Shown piece by piece: positions 30,256-41,921 of a stretch of 64,000 nt of DNA. The notes under the pieces were generated by a model. The model was not told the DNA's origin. It saw nothing but the letters and a program-made list of their open reading frames with translations, and searched no databases. Position 1 is the stretch's first letter. Each line of letters starts with the position of its first letter. Origin of the DNA: Pararhizobium capsulatum DSM 1112 (GTDB lineage Bacteria > Pseudomonadota > Alphaproteobacteria > Rhizobiales > Rhizobiaceae); assembly GCF_030814475.1 (NCBI RefSeq), contig NZ_JAUSVF010000001.1, positions 3,106,001 through 3,170,000 on the forward strand, given 5' to 3'. The position numbers and the translations under genes were made by a program.

Positions 30256-31353
30256 ATGATCGATCGACGGCATTTCCTGAAAGGCGGGCTTTCGATGGGC
30301 CTGCTGCTTTCCCTCGGCAGCCGCAGCAGCTTGGCGGCAATCCCTGCCACCGACGCAACTTTCCTGATTATCAACGACGTGCATTCCTGCCGCATGGGAT
30401 CGGGCCTCAGCGCCAATTGCGCGGCGGAAGGCAAGACGGATGCAGCCCTTTTGCGGCACATCAGGGCGCTCAACAGCATTATCGAGCAGACTTGGCCGCT
30501 GGAGATCAACGGCAAGGCGACGGGCCTCGCCAGCGCCGGAGAGCCGATTGCAAGGCCACTCGGCATCGTCGTCAGCGGCGACGTCACCGATGACGGCGGC
30601 GGACAGACAGCGGAGCTTGGCGAAGGCGCGCAACTCCTGCAATTTTCCCATCGCTACCAGGAGGGCAACGGACTCGATCGCGTCCACTTCCCCGTCTATG
30701 TCGGCCTTGGCAACCATGATCTCGATCAGGACGGGCGCCCGCCACACCCGAACTGGTATCGCGACGAACTGCGCGATTATGTGCGGCTCAATCACAAGCC
30801 GAGCGCCTTCTTCAAACCACCGTATCCGGCCGACAACTATGACGAAGGCTCAGACTGCTATTCCTGGAACTGGGGCGGGCTGCACCTGATCATGGCGCAG
30901 CGCTTTGCCGGGGATACCAACAAGGGCGCTGCCAGCGCACTCGGGTGGTTGAAGAACGATCTCGCCATGTTTGCCGCCGATGGCCGGCCGGTGGTGATTT
31001 TCCAGCACTATGGTTGGGACCCCTTCTCCCTCGAACGCTGGGATCCGGAAAAGAAAACCTTCGACGATCAGGGAAGCGGTGCCCCACACTGGTGGTCGGA
31101 TGCTGACCGGCGGGCGTTTCTCGATATTCTGAAGGGATACAACATCGCGGCAATCGTACATGGCCACGAGCATGACAGTGCCATGATCTACCAGCGCGCC
31201 GGCTTCGACATCATCAAGCCGACCGCTGCCTACAAGGGTGGATTCGGGGTGATCAGGATTACGGACAAGGTGATGGATGTGGTTCTGGGAGAAGCCGCTG
31301 GCGACAATGGCGGCGTGCAGTTTCTTGCAGCGTTCAGCAAGGGTTTTGGATAG
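30256..31353 (+). CDS. Tat-exported calcineurin-like metallophosphoesterase
   Basis: 365 residues from ATG 30256, placed by AGGAGG nine bases upstream. The N-terminus MIDRRHFLKGG followed by a hydrophobic stretch is a twin-arginine signal, so the enzyme is probably periplasmic. Metallophosphoesterase motifs in order: NDVHSC, SGDVTDDGGG, LGNHDLDQDG, FQHYGWDPF and HGHEHDSA, covering all metal ligands. The substrate is unknown; the family includes phosphodiesterases and acid phosphatases. It stands alone on the plus strand between a terminator and an intergenic repeat. Confidence 0.88.
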   Translation: MIDRRHFLKGGLSMGLLLSLGSRSSLAAIPATDATFLIINDVHSCRMGSGLSANCAAEGKTDAALLRHIRALNSIIEQTWPLEINGKATGLASAGEPIARPLGIVVSGDVTDDGGGQTAELGEGAQLLQFSHRYQEGNGLDRVHFPVYVGLGNHDLDQDGRPPHPNWYRDELRDYVRLNHKPSAFFKPPYPADNYDEGSDCYSWNWGGLHLIMAQRFAGDTNKGAASALGWLKNDLAMFAADGRPVVIFQHYGWDPFSLERWDPEKKTFDDQGSGAPHWWSDADRRAFLDILKGYNIAAIVHGHEHDSAMIYQRAGFDIIKPTAAYKGGFGVIRITDKVMDVVLGEAAGDNGGVQFLAAFSKGFG

Positions 31354-31382
31354 CATCGTTCAACAGGAGGACATCGCGTTTA

Positions 31383-31556
31383 CCCCCCTCTGTCACTTCG
31401 TGACATCTCCCCCTCAGGAGGAAGATCAAGGGCGGCAAACTCTCCCGCCTCTCTCAGGAACGGCACCCGCGGATGGTGCGGCTGATTTCGGAAAATGACG
31501 CTCGGCCCCATCTCCCCCCTTGAGGGGAGATGTCAGCGAAGCTGACAGAGGGGTGT
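31383..31556. repeat. Composite RIME-like element with inverted ends
   Basis: About 175 bases between the metallophosphatase and murB with inversely repeated ends. The left arm reads CCCCCTCTGTCACTTCGTGA then CATCTCCCCCTCAGG; the right arm (31506-31556) is its complement in slightly diverged form, with AGATGTCAGCGAAGCTGACA and GAGGGGTGT. The core is shared with copy A at 8825-8865. The middle holds no ORF. A dispersed palindromic intergenic element, possibly a transcription end point for murB. Confidence 0.7.
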
Positions 31557-31564
31557 CCCTCTAA

Positions 31565-32539
31565 TCAGGCTAACGCCTTGCCGAGAAATTCCTTGACCTC
31601 GTAGCCGGACATGAAATTGCCGACGCGCTTGATTTCCCATTGCAGCGCGATGCCGGAATTCTCCATGACCCGCTGGCGCACGGTCTCGCCGAGATACTCG
31701 AGCTCGTAGCCGCTCGCCTGCCCGGTGTTGATCATGAAGTTGCAGTGCATCGGCGACATCTGGGCGCTGCCGATCATCATGCCGCGGCAGCCGGCTTCGT
31801 CGATCAGCATCCAGGCGGAATGGCCCTCGGGGTTCTTGAAGGTCGAGCCGCCGGTCTTTTCGCGGATCGGCTGCACGGTTTCGCGGTGCTGGCGCACCGC
31901 ATCCATGTCGGCACGGATTTTCGCCTTGTCTTCCGGATAGCCTTCGAAGACGGCATGGGTAAAGATCAGGTCCTTCGATGCCGACGAATGCCGGTAGCTA
32001 TAGCCCATGTCGGCATTGGAGAGCACATGCTTGTTGCCCTTGCGGTCAACGGCATGAACCTCGACAACGCGTTCGCGCGTCTCGCCACCATTGGCGCCGG
32101 CATTCATGCGCAGCGCGCCGCCGACCGTGCCGGGGATGCCGTAATAGAAGGCAAAGCCGCCGATGCCGTGGTCGAGCGTCATCGCGGCAAGATTCTTGTC
32201 CGGGCAGATGGCGCCGGCCATGACGCGGTTTTCACCGACAAGCTCGATATCGCCAAAACCCTTGGCGGAGAGACGGATCACCACGCCCTCAATGCCACCG
32301 TCACGCACGAGAAGGTTGGAGCCGACGCCGGCGACCATGACCGGAACATCTTCCGGCAGAAGCTGGAGGAAGGTCACGAGGTCTTCGCTATCATGCGGCT
32401 GGAACATCAGCTCGGCGAGGCCGCCGGCCCGGAACCAGGTGACACGGTCCATCGGTGCATCCGGCGTCAGGCGTCCGCGCAATGCGTTCACGCCCTCCCC
32501 GAGAGAAGCCAGAAGTTTGGTGCCGTTTACCTGTTTCAT
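31565..32539 (-). CDS. murB: UDP-N-acetylenolpyruvoylglucosamine reductase MurB
   Basis: FAD/NADPH enzyme that reduces UDP-GlcNAc-enolpyruvate to UDP-MurNAc; 324 residues, type I length. FAD-binding segments [22 protein letters not shown] and the [16 protein letters not shown] motif are present. The [20 protein letters not shown] segment carries the catalytic Ser; the conserved terminal Glu region is near [11 protein letters not shown]. Its ATG overlaps the murC stop (ATGA). It is the last gene of the long mraZ-to-murB run. Confidence 0.96.
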   Translation of the reverse strand: MKQVNGTKLLASLGEGVNALRGRLTPDAPMDRVTWFRAGGLAELMFQPHDSEDLVTFLQLLPEDVPVMVAGVGSNLLVRDGGIEGVVIRLSAKGFGDIELVGENRVMAGAICPDKNLAAMTLDHGIGGFAFYYGIPGTVGGALRMNAGANGGETRERVVEVHAVDRKGNKHVLSNADMGYSYRHSSASKDLIFTHAVFEGYPEDKAKIRADMDAVRQHRETVQPIREKTGGSTFKNPEGHSAWMLIDEAGCRGMMIGSAQMSPMHCNFMINTGQASGYELEYLGETVRQRVMENSGIALQWEIKRVGNFMSGYEVKEFLGKALA

Positions 32540-33951
32540 GCGGAATTTCCTGAAATGCCTGCGAGTTCCTTCGGGAGGGCGGCAGCCCAGTAGGTGATGC
32601 TGCCAGCCCCCAAGAGAACCACAAAATCTCCCGGTTGCGCAATGCCTGCGACAATAGGTGCTATGGCGTCAGGGCCTTCGATGTAGCGGGCGTCACGATG
32701 ACCACCGGCCTTCATACGCGAAACGAGCTCCGGGGAGTTCACGCCTTCGATGGGTTCTTCGCCTGCGGAATAAACCGGCGCGATCATGATCGTATCGGCA
32801 TCGTTGAAGCAGGCGGCGAAATCGGAGAACAGGCTTTCGAGACGCGAATACCGGTGCGGCTGGTGCACGGCGATGATTCGGCCCTGGCAGGCCTCGCGGG
32901 CTGCGCGCAGTACGGCCTTGATCTCGACGGGGTGGTGGCCGTAGTCGTCGTAGACGCGGACATTGTTCCATTCGCCGGTGAAGGTGAAACGCCGCTTGAC
33001 GCCGCTGAACCCGGCGAGACCACGGGCGATGGCTTCGGGCGAGATGCCGAGGCGCTGGGCAACCGCGATGGCGGCCGTCGCGTTCGATACGTTATGGCGA
33101 CCAGGCATCGGCAGGCGCAGGTCAGTCATCGAGATCACCTGGCCAGTGCGACGGCGGCGGATTTCGATGTCGAAGATCGACGTCGCGCCATCCATGCGGA
33201 TGTTGAAGAAGCGCACGTCGGCCTGCGGGTTCTCACCGTAGGTGATGACTTTGCGGTCCTCGATCTTCGAGACCATTGTCTGCACTTCGGGGTGATCCAG
33301 GCACATCACGCCGAAACCGTAGAAAGGCACGTTCTCGACGAACTGGCGGAAGGCCGCACGCACGGCATCGAAATTGCCGTAATGGTCCAGATGTTCCGGA
33401 TCGATATTGGTGACGACAGCGACGTCGGCGGGCAGCTTCAGGAAGGTGCCGTCCGATTCGTCGGCTTCCACCACCATCCACTCGCCCTCACCCATGCGGG
33501 CATTGGTGCCGTAGGCATTGATGATGCCTCCGTTAATGACGGTCGGATCGAGATTGCCTGCTTCGAGCAGGGCCGCCACCATCGAGGTCGTGGTCGTCTT
33601 GCCATGGGTCCCGCCGATGGCGATGGCGTTGCGGAAGCGCATGAGCTCGGCCAGCATTTCAGCGCGGCGCACGACCGGCAGCAGCTTTTCGCGGGCGGCT
33701 ATCAGTTCCGGGTTGGTCTTCTTGATCGCGGTAGAGACAACCACGACTTCGGCCTCACCGATGTTCTCGGCCTTGTGGCCGACGAAGACCTCGATGCCCT
33801 TGTCGCGCAGGCGCTGGACGTTGGCGCTGTCGGACTGGTCGGAGCCCTGGACCTTGTGGCCGAGATTGTGCAGCACCTCGGCGATACCGCTCATGCCGAT
33901 GCCGCCAATCCCGATGAAGTGGACGAGACCGATGCTCTGCGGCATTTTCAT
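32536..33951 (-). CDS. murC: UDP-N-acetylmuramate--L-alanine ligase MurC
   Basis: Adds L-Ala to UDP-MurNAc; 471 residues. N-terminal Rossmann motif [18 protein letters not shown]-loop GTHGKTT at residues 114-120, the [11 protein letters not shown] segment with its conserved His, and the C-terminal domain with [14 protein letters not shown] and HQPHRYSR. All Mur ligase landmarks are intact. It overlaps both murG and murB by four bases, so murG-murC-murB is tightly coupled. Confidence 0.97.
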   Translation of the reverse strand: MKMPQSIGLVHFIGIGGIGMSGIAEVLHNLGHKVQGSDQSDSANVQRLRDKGIEVFVGHKAENIGEAEVVVVSTAIKKTNPELIAAREKLLPVVRRAEMLAELMRFRNAIAIGGTHGKTTTTSMVAALLEAGNLDPTVINGGIINAYGTNARMGEGEWMVVEADESDGTFLKLPADVAVVTNIDPEHLDHYGNFDAVRAAFRQFVENVPFYGFGVMCLDHPEVQTMVSKIEDRKVITYGENPQADVRFFNIRMDGATSIFDIEIRRRRTGQVISMTDLRLPMPGRHNVSNATAAIAVAQRLGISPEAIARGLAGFSGVKRRFTFTGEWNNVRVYDDYGHHPVEIKAVLRAAREACQGRIIAVHQPHRYSRLESLFSDFAACFNDADTIMIAPVYSAGEEPIEGVNSPELVSRMKAGGHRDARYIEGPDAIAPIVAGIAQPGDFVVLLGAGSITYWAAALPKELAGISGNSA

Positions 33952-35072
33952 GGGCGTGATTCCTTGAATTTCGCGATCGTTAAACCGCCTGCAATAGCTT
34001 CAACCATGGTGGCAAGCAAGCGCGCGGCATCCGGCTTGCCGGCACGTTTTGCGTTTTCCGCCATTTGCACCAGCGACTCCGGGTTGGTCATCGCATTGGT
34101 GAGGATGCGGCTGAGCTTTTCCGCCGAAAGATCGGCCTGGGCGATGACCTTGGCGCCACCGGTCGCGGCAAGTGCTGCGGCATTGGCCGCCTGATCGTGG
34201 TCGAGTGCGTAAGGGTAAGGCACGAGGATCGCCGGGCGGCCGATCACCGAAATTTCGGAGACAGTGGATGCGCCGGAACGGCAGATGACGAGATGGGCCT
34301 TGCCAATGCGCTCAGCCATGTCGGTGAAGAAAGGGGCAATATCCGCTTTGAGATCAAGCCGTGCAGAACAAGCCGAAACCATCTCCATATCTTCCAGCCG
34401 GGCCTGCTGGGTGAGCCGCAGACGTTTCTGCAGATCGGCGTCGAGCAGACTGATCGCCGTCGGCACGCTCTTCGAAAAATACTGCGCGCCCTGGCTGCCG
34501 CCGAAAACAACGAGGCGGAAGTCTTCACCCGCACCGGACGGCTGGTAGGCAACCTTCGCTGCTTCGAGAACGGCCGGGCGAACGGGGTTGCCGGTCGTCA
34601 CGGTCTTTGCAGCATAAGGACCATTGGTTTCCGGCAGGAATCCGCCGGCGATGGCTTTTACCTTGTTGGCCAACGCCTTGTTGGCGCGGCCCATCACAGC
34701 GTTCTGCTCGTGGATAACAGACGGAATGCCCATGCCGGTGGCGGCGAGCAGCGGTGGAACGGTCGGATAGCCACCGAAGCCGACAACGACGGCAGGTCGC
34801 ACCTTCGCCATCAACCGCTTTGCCGCACGGATGCCGCTCCAGAGTGTCCAGAGCGAACGGGCTACCTTGACCGGGTTCTTCGAACCGATCGTGGCCGAGG
34901 GTACGACATGGATTTCGTCTGCCGGGAACTTGCCGGCGAAACGCTCGGCACGGCTGTCGGTCACCAGATGAACGGACCAGCCGAGCGCCTTCAGCTCATG
35001 GGCGAGCGCTTCTGCCGGAAAAAGATGTCCGCCGGTTCCCCCGGCGGCCAACATGATGATGCCTTTGGTCAT
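33948..35072 (-). CDS. murG: Lipid II synthase MurG
   Basis: GT28 glycosyltransferase that adds GlcNAc to lipid I at the inner face of the membrane; 374 residues. The N-terminal glycine loop is [16 protein letters not shown]; the acceptor-site [15 protein letters not shown] and [11 protein letters not shown] motifs follow. The UDP-GlcNAc site shows [23 protein letters not shown] with the catalytic region, and the [16 protein letters not shown] loop. Gap to ftsW is 35 bases; overlap with murC is 4. Confidence 0.97.
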   Translation of the reverse strand: MTKGIIMLAAGGTGGHLFPAEALAHELKALGWSVHLVTDSRAERFAGKFPADEIHVVPSATIGSKNPVKVARSLWTLWSGIRAAKRLMAKVRPAVVVGFGGYPTVPPLLAATGMGIPSVIHEQNAVMGRANKALANKVKAIAGGFLPETNGPYAAKTVTTGNPVRPAVLEAAKVAYQPSGAGEDFRLVVFGGSQGAQYFSKSVPTAISLLDADLQKRLRLTQQARLEDMEMVSACSARLDLKADIAPFFTDMAERIGKAHLVICRSGASTVSEISVIGRPAILVPYPYALDHDQAANAAALAATGGAKVIAQADLSAEKLSRILTNAMTNPESLVQMAENAKRAGKPDAARLLATMVEAIAGGLTIAKFKESRP

Positions 35073-35107
35073 GGGTACTTTTCTCCTGCCTCAGGGAAAG
35101 CGAGGCG

Positions 35108-36262
35108 TCACTCCGCCGGCACGCCAACGCCGGAGCGGAACAGGCTGCGTTCGACGGCGCGCTTTTCGGGCCGATGACGGGTCAAGGCCAGGATGAAGCC
35201 GGCCGTGACGCAGATCGCCACCATGGACGAACCACCATAGGAAATCAGCGGCAGGGTCATGCCCTTGGCCGGCAGCAGTTCGAGATTGACGCCGACATTG
35301 ATCATCGACTGGATGCCGATCTGCAGCACAAGACCGGCAACGGCGAAGCGGGTGAAATCATTGCGTTCGCGGAACGCGTGGCTCAGGCCGCGCATGACGA
35401 GGAAAGCAAAGATCGCAACGATCACCATACAGAAGATAATGCCGAATTCCTCCGCTGCAACGGAGAAGATGAAGTCAGTGTGGCTGTCCGGGATGATGCG
35501 CTTGATGATGCCCTCGCCCGGCCCCTGGCCGAACCAGTCGCCGCGAATGATGGCTTCACGGGCAGTATCCACCTGGAAGGTATCGCCCTCCCCGGTCATG
35601 AAGCGATCGATACGGCCTGCGACGTGCGGCAACAGCGTATAGGCGACGACGAGGCCGCCGACACCGGCGCCGCCGAGCAGGATGATCCAGATCCACGGCA
35701 TGCCGGCCATGAAAAACATGCCGCCCCACACGGTGGTCGTCAGGATGGTCTGGCCAAGGTCGGGCTGGGCGACGAGCAGCGCCGCGACCATGCCATAAAG
35801 CAGGATCGCGAAAAGGTTTCCGGGGATTTCCGGCTGGCGGGCATGTTCGGAAAACAGCCAGGCGCAGACGACAACGAAGGCCGGCTTCATGAATTCCGAG
35901 GGCTGGATCGACAGGCTGCCGATGGAAATCCAGCGCCGAGAGCCCTTGACCTCGGCGCCAAAGAACAACGCCAGCAGCATCATGGCGATGGAGACGATGA
36001 GCAGGATGATCGCCGCCCGGCGCACCTGCCGTGGCGTCAGGAAGGAGATGCCGATCATGATCGCCAGCGACGGCAGCAGGAAGGCCGCGTGACGCTTGAC
36101 GAAGTGGAAGCTGTCGAGGTTGAGGCGCTCGGCAACAGCGGGGCTTGCCGCGAAGGACAGCATGAAGCCGATCCCCATCAACAGAATGAAGGTCGCCAGG
36201 AAGAACCTGTCGATCGTCCAGAACCAGTCGGCCAACGGGCCTCTTTCGGCGCGGCTTACCAT
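35108..36262 (-). CDS. ftsW: Peptidoglycan glycosyltransferase FtsW
   Basis: SEDS-family septal glycan polymerase, 384 residues from ATG 36262 (MVSRAERGPLADWFW). The frame continues 27 codons upstream toward murD without recognisable sequence. About ten membrane helices; diagnostic loops include GSRRWISIGSLSIQPSEFMKP, the LVAQPDLGQTILTT segment with the conserved catalytic Asp, the EFGIIFC region and SYGGSSMVAICVTAG at the C-terminus. It is partner of the transpeptidase FtsI encoded 5 kb upstream in the same cluster. Confidence 0.95.
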   Translation of the reverse strand: MVSRAERGPLADWFWTIDRFFLATFILLMGIGFMLSFAASPAVAERLNLDSFHFVKRHAAFLLPSLAIMIGISFLTPRQVRRAAIILLIVSIAMMLLALFFGAEVKGSRRWISIGSLSIQPSEFMKPAFVVVCAWLFSEHARQPEIPGNLFAILLYGMVAALLVAQPDLGQTILTTTVWGGMFFMAGMPWIWIILLGGAGVGGLVVAYTLLPHVAGRIDRFMTGEGDTFQVDTAREAIIRGDWFGQGPGEGIIKRIIPDSHTDFIFSVAAEEFGIIFCMVIVAIFAFLVMRGLSHAFRERNDFTRFAVAGLVLQIGIQSMINVGVNLELLPAKGMTLPLISYGGSSMVAICVTAGFILALTRHRPEKRAVERSLFRSGVGVPAE

Positions 36263-36347
36263 GTCTTCGTCCCCTTCAAGCGAGCGCGACGCGCCCGAAA
36301 TACTTGCTCTCGCCGCGCGTTGTCTAAAGGACGCGCAGCTCAAATCG

Positions 36348-37736
<1,389 letters not shown>

Positions 37737-37742
37737 CTGATC

Positions 37743-38843
37743 TCACCGCAGCTTCAGGGTGGAGAGGCCGATCATCGCGAGGATGACGGCAACGATCCAG
37801 AAGCGAATGACGACCTGGCTTTCGGTCCAGCCCTTCTTTTCGAAATGGTGGTGGATAGGCGCCATCAGGAAGACGCGGCGGCCGGTGCGCTTGAACCAGA
37901 AGACCTGGATGATGACCGACAGGGTTTCAATGACGAACAGGCCACCGATGATGACCATGACGATCTCGTGCTTGGTGGCGACGGCAACGGTGCCAATCAG
38001 GCCACCCAGTGCCAGCGAACCGGTGTCGCCCATGAAGATGGCGGCGGGTGGCGCATTGAACCAGAGGAAGCCGAGGCCGGCGCCGATGACGGCGCCGAGG
38101 ATGACGGCAAGCTCCCCGGTGCCGGGCACGAAATGGATCTGCAGATAGTTTGCAAAGACCGCGTTACCGGCGAGATAGGCGATGATGCCGAAGGAAGCGG
38201 CCGCAATCATCACGGGCACGATCGCAAGGCCATCGAGGCCGTCCGTCAGGTTTACGGCATTGCCCGCGCCGACGATGACGAAACCGCCGAAGAGGATGAA
38301 GAAATAGCCGAGATTGAGCGTGAAATCCTTGAGGAACGGGAAGGTGATCGACGAGCCGAAGGTCGAGCCGGCCACGCCTGCCGAAAGGGCGGCGCGCATC
38401 ATGAAAAAGACGGCGATGGCTGCAATCAGGAATTCGATGCCGAGGCGCGCCTTGCCGGAAAAGCCTTTATCGGACTGCTTGGTAACCTTGAGATAGTCGT
38501 CATAGAAGCCGATGGCGCCGAAACCGAGCGTGACGAGCAGTGTTGCAACGACATAGACACTCGAAAGGTCGGCCCAGAGAAGCGAGCTGCCGACAATGCC
38601 GGCAAGGATCATCAGGCCACCCATGGTCGGTGTGCCAGCCTTCTTGAAATGGGTCTGCGGACCGTCTGCGCGGATCGGCTGGCCCTTGCCCTGGCGAACC
38701 CGAAGCGACGAAATCATCTTCGGTCCGAAGAGGAAAACGATCAGGGCAGACGTGAACAGAGCGGCGCCGGTCCGGAAGGTGATGTACCGGAACAGATTGA
38801 AAAATTGCAGATGGTCCGCCAGTTCGACAAGCCAGATGAGCAT
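37743..38843 (-). CDS. mraY: Phospho-MurNAc-pentapeptide translocase MraY
   Basis: Ten-helix membrane enzyme transferring phospho-MurNAc-pentapeptide to undecaprenyl phosphate (lipid I). 366 residues. Conserved cytoplasmic loops are visible: [29 protein letters not shown] with the paired catalytic Asp residues, [24 protein letters not shown] and the HHHFEKKGW motif. A gap of 111 bases precedes it (after murF), the largest within this part of the cluster. Confidence 0.97.
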   Translation of the reverse strand: MLIWLVELADHLQFFNLFRYITFRTGAALFTSALIVFLFGPKMISSLRVRQGKGQPIRADGPQTHFKKAGTPTMGGLMILAGIVGSSLLWADLSSVYVVATLLVTLGFGAIGFYDDYLKVTKQSDKGFSGKARLGIEFLIAAIAVFFMMRAALSAGVAGSTFGSSITFPFLKDFTLNLGYFFILFGGFVIVGAGNAVNLTDGLDGLAIVPVMIAAASFGIIAYLAGNAVFANYLQIHFVPGTGELAVILGAVIGAGLGFLWFNAPPAAIFMGDTGSLALGGLIGTVAVATKHEIVMVIIGGLFVIETLSVIIQVFWFKRTGRRVFLMAPIHHHFEKKGWTESQVVIRFWIVAVILAMIGLSTLKLR

Positions 38844-38954
38844 GAGGGACCTTTCCCCAAAGGTTCGTTTCAGATTCCGTCCATCAGAATCACCTGAAGG
38901 AAGGATAGCCTTGCGGCTGTAAAAGTGTAACGGCGCACGCGTAAAGCAGGCACG

Positions 38955-40388
38955 CTATTCGGCGGCACCCGTGTCTTCAAATGCCGGATACTTCTCAAGC
39001 AGCGCCGCGACGATCCGCCCGCAGCCGGTGCCCTTTGACGACTTGATCATGACGACATCGCCGGTCGCGATTGCGTCGATGGCAAACGCCTTCAGGTCAT
39101 TGACGTTCTCGCGGTATTCGACATGAACCGTCTCCGGCAGCACGTCCCGCAGGTGCGCCATTTCAGGCCCTGCGAGCCAGACATACTGGATGCCGGCGTC
39201 TTTCAGCAGCACGGAAAGCGCGGCATGGACCTTGGCGGAAAACTCGCCCATTTCCAGCATGTCGCCGAGGATGGCGATGCGACGCCCGCCCTCGCCCGGT
39301 TCGGCATCTCCGAGAAGCGCAATGGCAGCCCGCATGGACGCTGGATTGGCATTGTAGCTTTCATCGATCAGCGCAAAGCTTCCGCCATCGACCGCCAGCC
39401 GATGGCGTTCGCCACGGCCTTTCTCAGGCACCAGCGTGAACAGCGACGCGGCCGCCTTATCGAGATCGGCGCCGACAAGGCTCGCAGCACCAAGGACAGC
39501 GAGTGCGTTTTCGGCGATGTGGCGGCCGGGTGCTCCGATCGGGATTTCCAGGGTGCGACCCTCAATGCCAGCCCAGAGCACACTGCTTTCCGAGCCACCA
39601 GCAAACTCCACCAGCCGGAAATCCGAGCGCGGATTGGCGCCGAAGCTGTGGATATGGGCAACACCCAGGTCGTTGGCCTGCCTTTCAAGGAAAGCGTACT
39701 GGTCGTTGTCGCGGTTGAGAATAACATGGCCACCACTGACCAGGCCTTCCATGATCTCCGCCTTCGCAGCAGCGATCTCGGCTAAGTCCTTGAAATTACC
39801 GAGATGGGCAGCGGCAACGGTGGTGATGATGGCCACATGCGGGCGCACCATCTTCACCAACGGTCGGATCTCGTCGGCATGGTTCATACCGATTTCAAAG
39901 ATGCCGAAATCGGTCGCCTCCGGCATGCGGGCAAGCGTCAACGGCACGCCCCAGTGATTGTTGAACGAGGCGACAGAGGCATGAACCCTGCCCTGCGGCA
40001 GGAGCACATGGCGCAGCATCTCCTTGGTCGTCGTCTTGCCGACGGAGCCGGTCACCGCGATGATCTTGGCCGCACTACGATCGCGGGCGGCGCAGCCGAG
40101 ACGGATCATTGCTTCCAATACATCGTCCACGACAACCATCGGTGCGATCAGTCGCCCCAGCGCCGGAAGCTTGCCTTCGCTGACGACCAGCAATGCCGCG
40201 CCATTGGCGATCGCAACGCCGGCATAGTCATGCCCGTCGACACGATCGCCCTTGATGGCGAAGAAGGCCTCTCCCTTACCAAGGGAGCGGCTGTCGATCG
40301 AGATTCCGTTGATGCCTTCCGGCAGGTTGCCCAGCGGGCGACCCTGCATGGCGGCAAGAAGATCGGCAGTGGTCCAAAGAAAGCTCAA
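38955..40388 (-). CDS. murF: UDP-MurNAc-tripeptide--D-Ala-D-Ala ligase MurF
   Basis: Adds the dipeptide made by DdlB. I place the start at a TTG (40388) giving a protein beginning MSFLWTTADLL, 477 residues: GGGAGG lies eight bases upstream and the TTG begins one base after the murE stop. The longer frame (from 40415) runs into murE. P-loop GSVGKTT at 114-120, NHADEI and NRDND motifs, and YNANPASMRAAI in the C-terminal half are intact. A TTG start for an essential enzyme suggests tuning of translation by coupling to murE. Confidence 0.95.
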   Translation of the reverse strand: MSFLWTTADLLAAMQGRPLGNLPEGINGISIDSRSLGKGEAFFAIKGDRVDGHDYAGVAIANGAALLVVSEGKLPALGRLIAPMVVVDDVLEAMIRLGCAARDRSAAKIIAVTGSVGKTTTKEMLRHVLLPQGRVHASVASFNNHWGVPLTLARMPEATDFGIFEIGMNHADEIRPLVKMVRPHVAIITTVAAAHLGNFKDLAEIAAAKAEIMEGLVSGGHVILNRDNDQYAFLERQANDLGVAHIHSFGANPRSDFRLVEFAGGSESSVLWAGIEGRTLEIPIGAPGRHIAENALAVLGAASLVGADLDKAAASLFTLVPEKGRGERHRLAVDGGSFALIDESYNANPASMRAAIALLGDAEPGEGGRRIAILGDMLEMGEFSAKVHAALSVLLKDAGIQYVWLAGPEMAHLRDVLPETVHVEYRENVNDLKAFAIDAIATGDVVMIKSSKGTGCGRIVAALLEKYPAFEDTGAAE

Positions 40389-40389
40389 A

Positions 40390-41859
40390 TCATCGACCTC
40401 CCGCGTCTGTCTCAAGAGACTTTCTCAGCTCGGCATGGTCCGAGAAAGGCAATGTGACGGTGCCTACCGTCTGGCCTTCCTCATGGCCCTTGCCGGCAAC
40501 GATCAGCGTATCACCGGATTTCAGCATGGCGACAGCAGCCGTGATTGCTTCAGCACGATCGCCGATCTCTGTTGCACCCCAGGCGGCCGCCATGATCTCG
40601 CTGCGGATGACGGCCGGAACCTCGGAGCGCGGATTGTCATCGGTGACGATCACCACGTCCGCTAACCGCGTGGCGATCTCGCCCATGATCGGCCGCTTGC
40701 CTTTGTCGCGGTCACCACCGCAACCAAAGACGACGATGACGCGGCCGGTGGTGAAGGGCCGAACGGACGTCAGCACGTTTTCGAGAGCATCGGGCTTATG
40801 GGCATAATCAACATAGGCAAGCGCGCCGTCAGGCGTATGACCGACGAGTTCAAGACGACCGGAGGCGCCCGTCAGTCTGTCGAGGGCCGCCATTGCGACC
40901 TTGGCGGAAACGCCAGTGGAGATGGCAAGACCCGCAGCCACCAGCGCATTGGAAATCTGGAAATCACCGGCAAGTGGCAGGTGGACTTCGAAGATTTCGT
41001 CCCCGACGTGAACTTCGGCAATCTGCTTGTGACGGAAATGCTCGACGCGCTTCAGCGTCAGGAAGTCACCCTTGCGACCGACGGTGCGGACATCCTGTCC
41101 TGCCTTCGCCGCCGCTTCGATCGCCTTCGCGGACCATTCGCCATCAGCAAAGATCACGGCGGGGGAGCCTTTCGGCATCAGCGTGTCGAAGAGGCGCATC
41201 TTGGCGGCCATGTAATCTTCAACGGTTGGATGATAATCCATATGGTCGCGGCCGAGATTGGTGAAGCCAGCCGCAGCAAGCTTCACGCCGTCGAGGCGCG
41301 ACTGGTCGAGACCATGGCTGGAAGCTTCCATCGCCGCATGGGTCACGCCCTCATAAGCAAGTTCGGCCAGGAGCTTGTGAAGGGAAACCGGATCCGGGGT
41401 CGTCAGCGAGCCGTATTCCGTACGGCCCGGCGCGATAACGCCGGTCGTGCCGATCATCGCGGCCTCATAGCCCGCATGCGCCCAGATCTGGCGAGTGAAA
41501 GAAGCAACGGAGGTCTTGCCGGCGGTGCCGGTCACGGCAACCATGGTTTCCGGCTGGCGGCCGTAGAAGCGCGCGGCGGAAAGCGCCAATGCACGACGGG
41601 GTGTCGAAGCCTCAAGGACAGGAACGGCCGCACCAGACGCCGAAACATGCCCGGAAACCACCGCCGCGGCACCCTTGGAAATCGCATCCGCAATAAAGGA
41701 AGCCCCATCGGCCTTGCTGCCGGAAAGGGCAACGAAGAGCGAGCCCGGCTCGACCTTGCGGCTATCTGCGGTAATGCCGGTAATATCAATATCACCGCGC
41801 CCCTCAAGCTGCGCGGCGATCTCGGGGAAATCCTTTCCAAGGAGGTCATTGAGCTTCAT
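40390..41859 (-). CDS. murE: UDP-MurNAc-tripeptide synthetase MurE (meso-DAP type)
   Basis: Adds meso-diaminopimelate to the stem peptide; 489 residues from ATG 41859 ([11 protein letters not shown]). P-loop GTAGKTS at residues 111-117, a carbamylated-Lys region around YMAAKMRLF, and the substrate motif DNPR ([10 protein letters not shown]), which is the signature of meso-DAP instead of lysine specificity. Gap to ftsI is 62 bases. Confidence 0.97.
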   Translation of the reverse strand: MKLNDLLGKDFPEIAAQLEGRGDIDITGITADSRKVEPGSLFVALSGSKADGASFIADAISKGAAAVVSGHVSASGAAVPVLEASTPRRALALSAARFYGRQPETMVAVTGTAGKTSVASFTRQIWAHAGYEAAMIGTTGVIAPGRTEYGSLTTPDPVSLHKLLAELAYEGVTHAAMEASSHGLDQSRLDGVKLAAAGFTNLGRDHMDYHPTVEDYMAAKMRLFDTLMPKGSPAVIFADGEWSAKAIEAAAKAGQDVRTVGRKGDFLTLKRVEHFRHKQIAEVHVGDEIFEVHLPLAGDFQISNALVAAGLAISTGVSAKVAMAALDRLTGASGRLELVGHTPDGALAYVDYAHKPDALENVLTSVRPFTTGRVIVVFGCGGDRDKGKRPIMGEIATRLADVVIVTDDNPRSEVPAVIRSEIMAAAWGATEIGDRAEAITAAVAMLKSGDTLIVAGKGHEEGQTVGTVTLPFSDHAELRKSLETDAGGR

Positions 41860-41921
41860 GGATGCACTTTCAAACAAATCGACGCGCCCCCTGGCGAATC
41901 CCTCGGATTGTCATTCCACGG

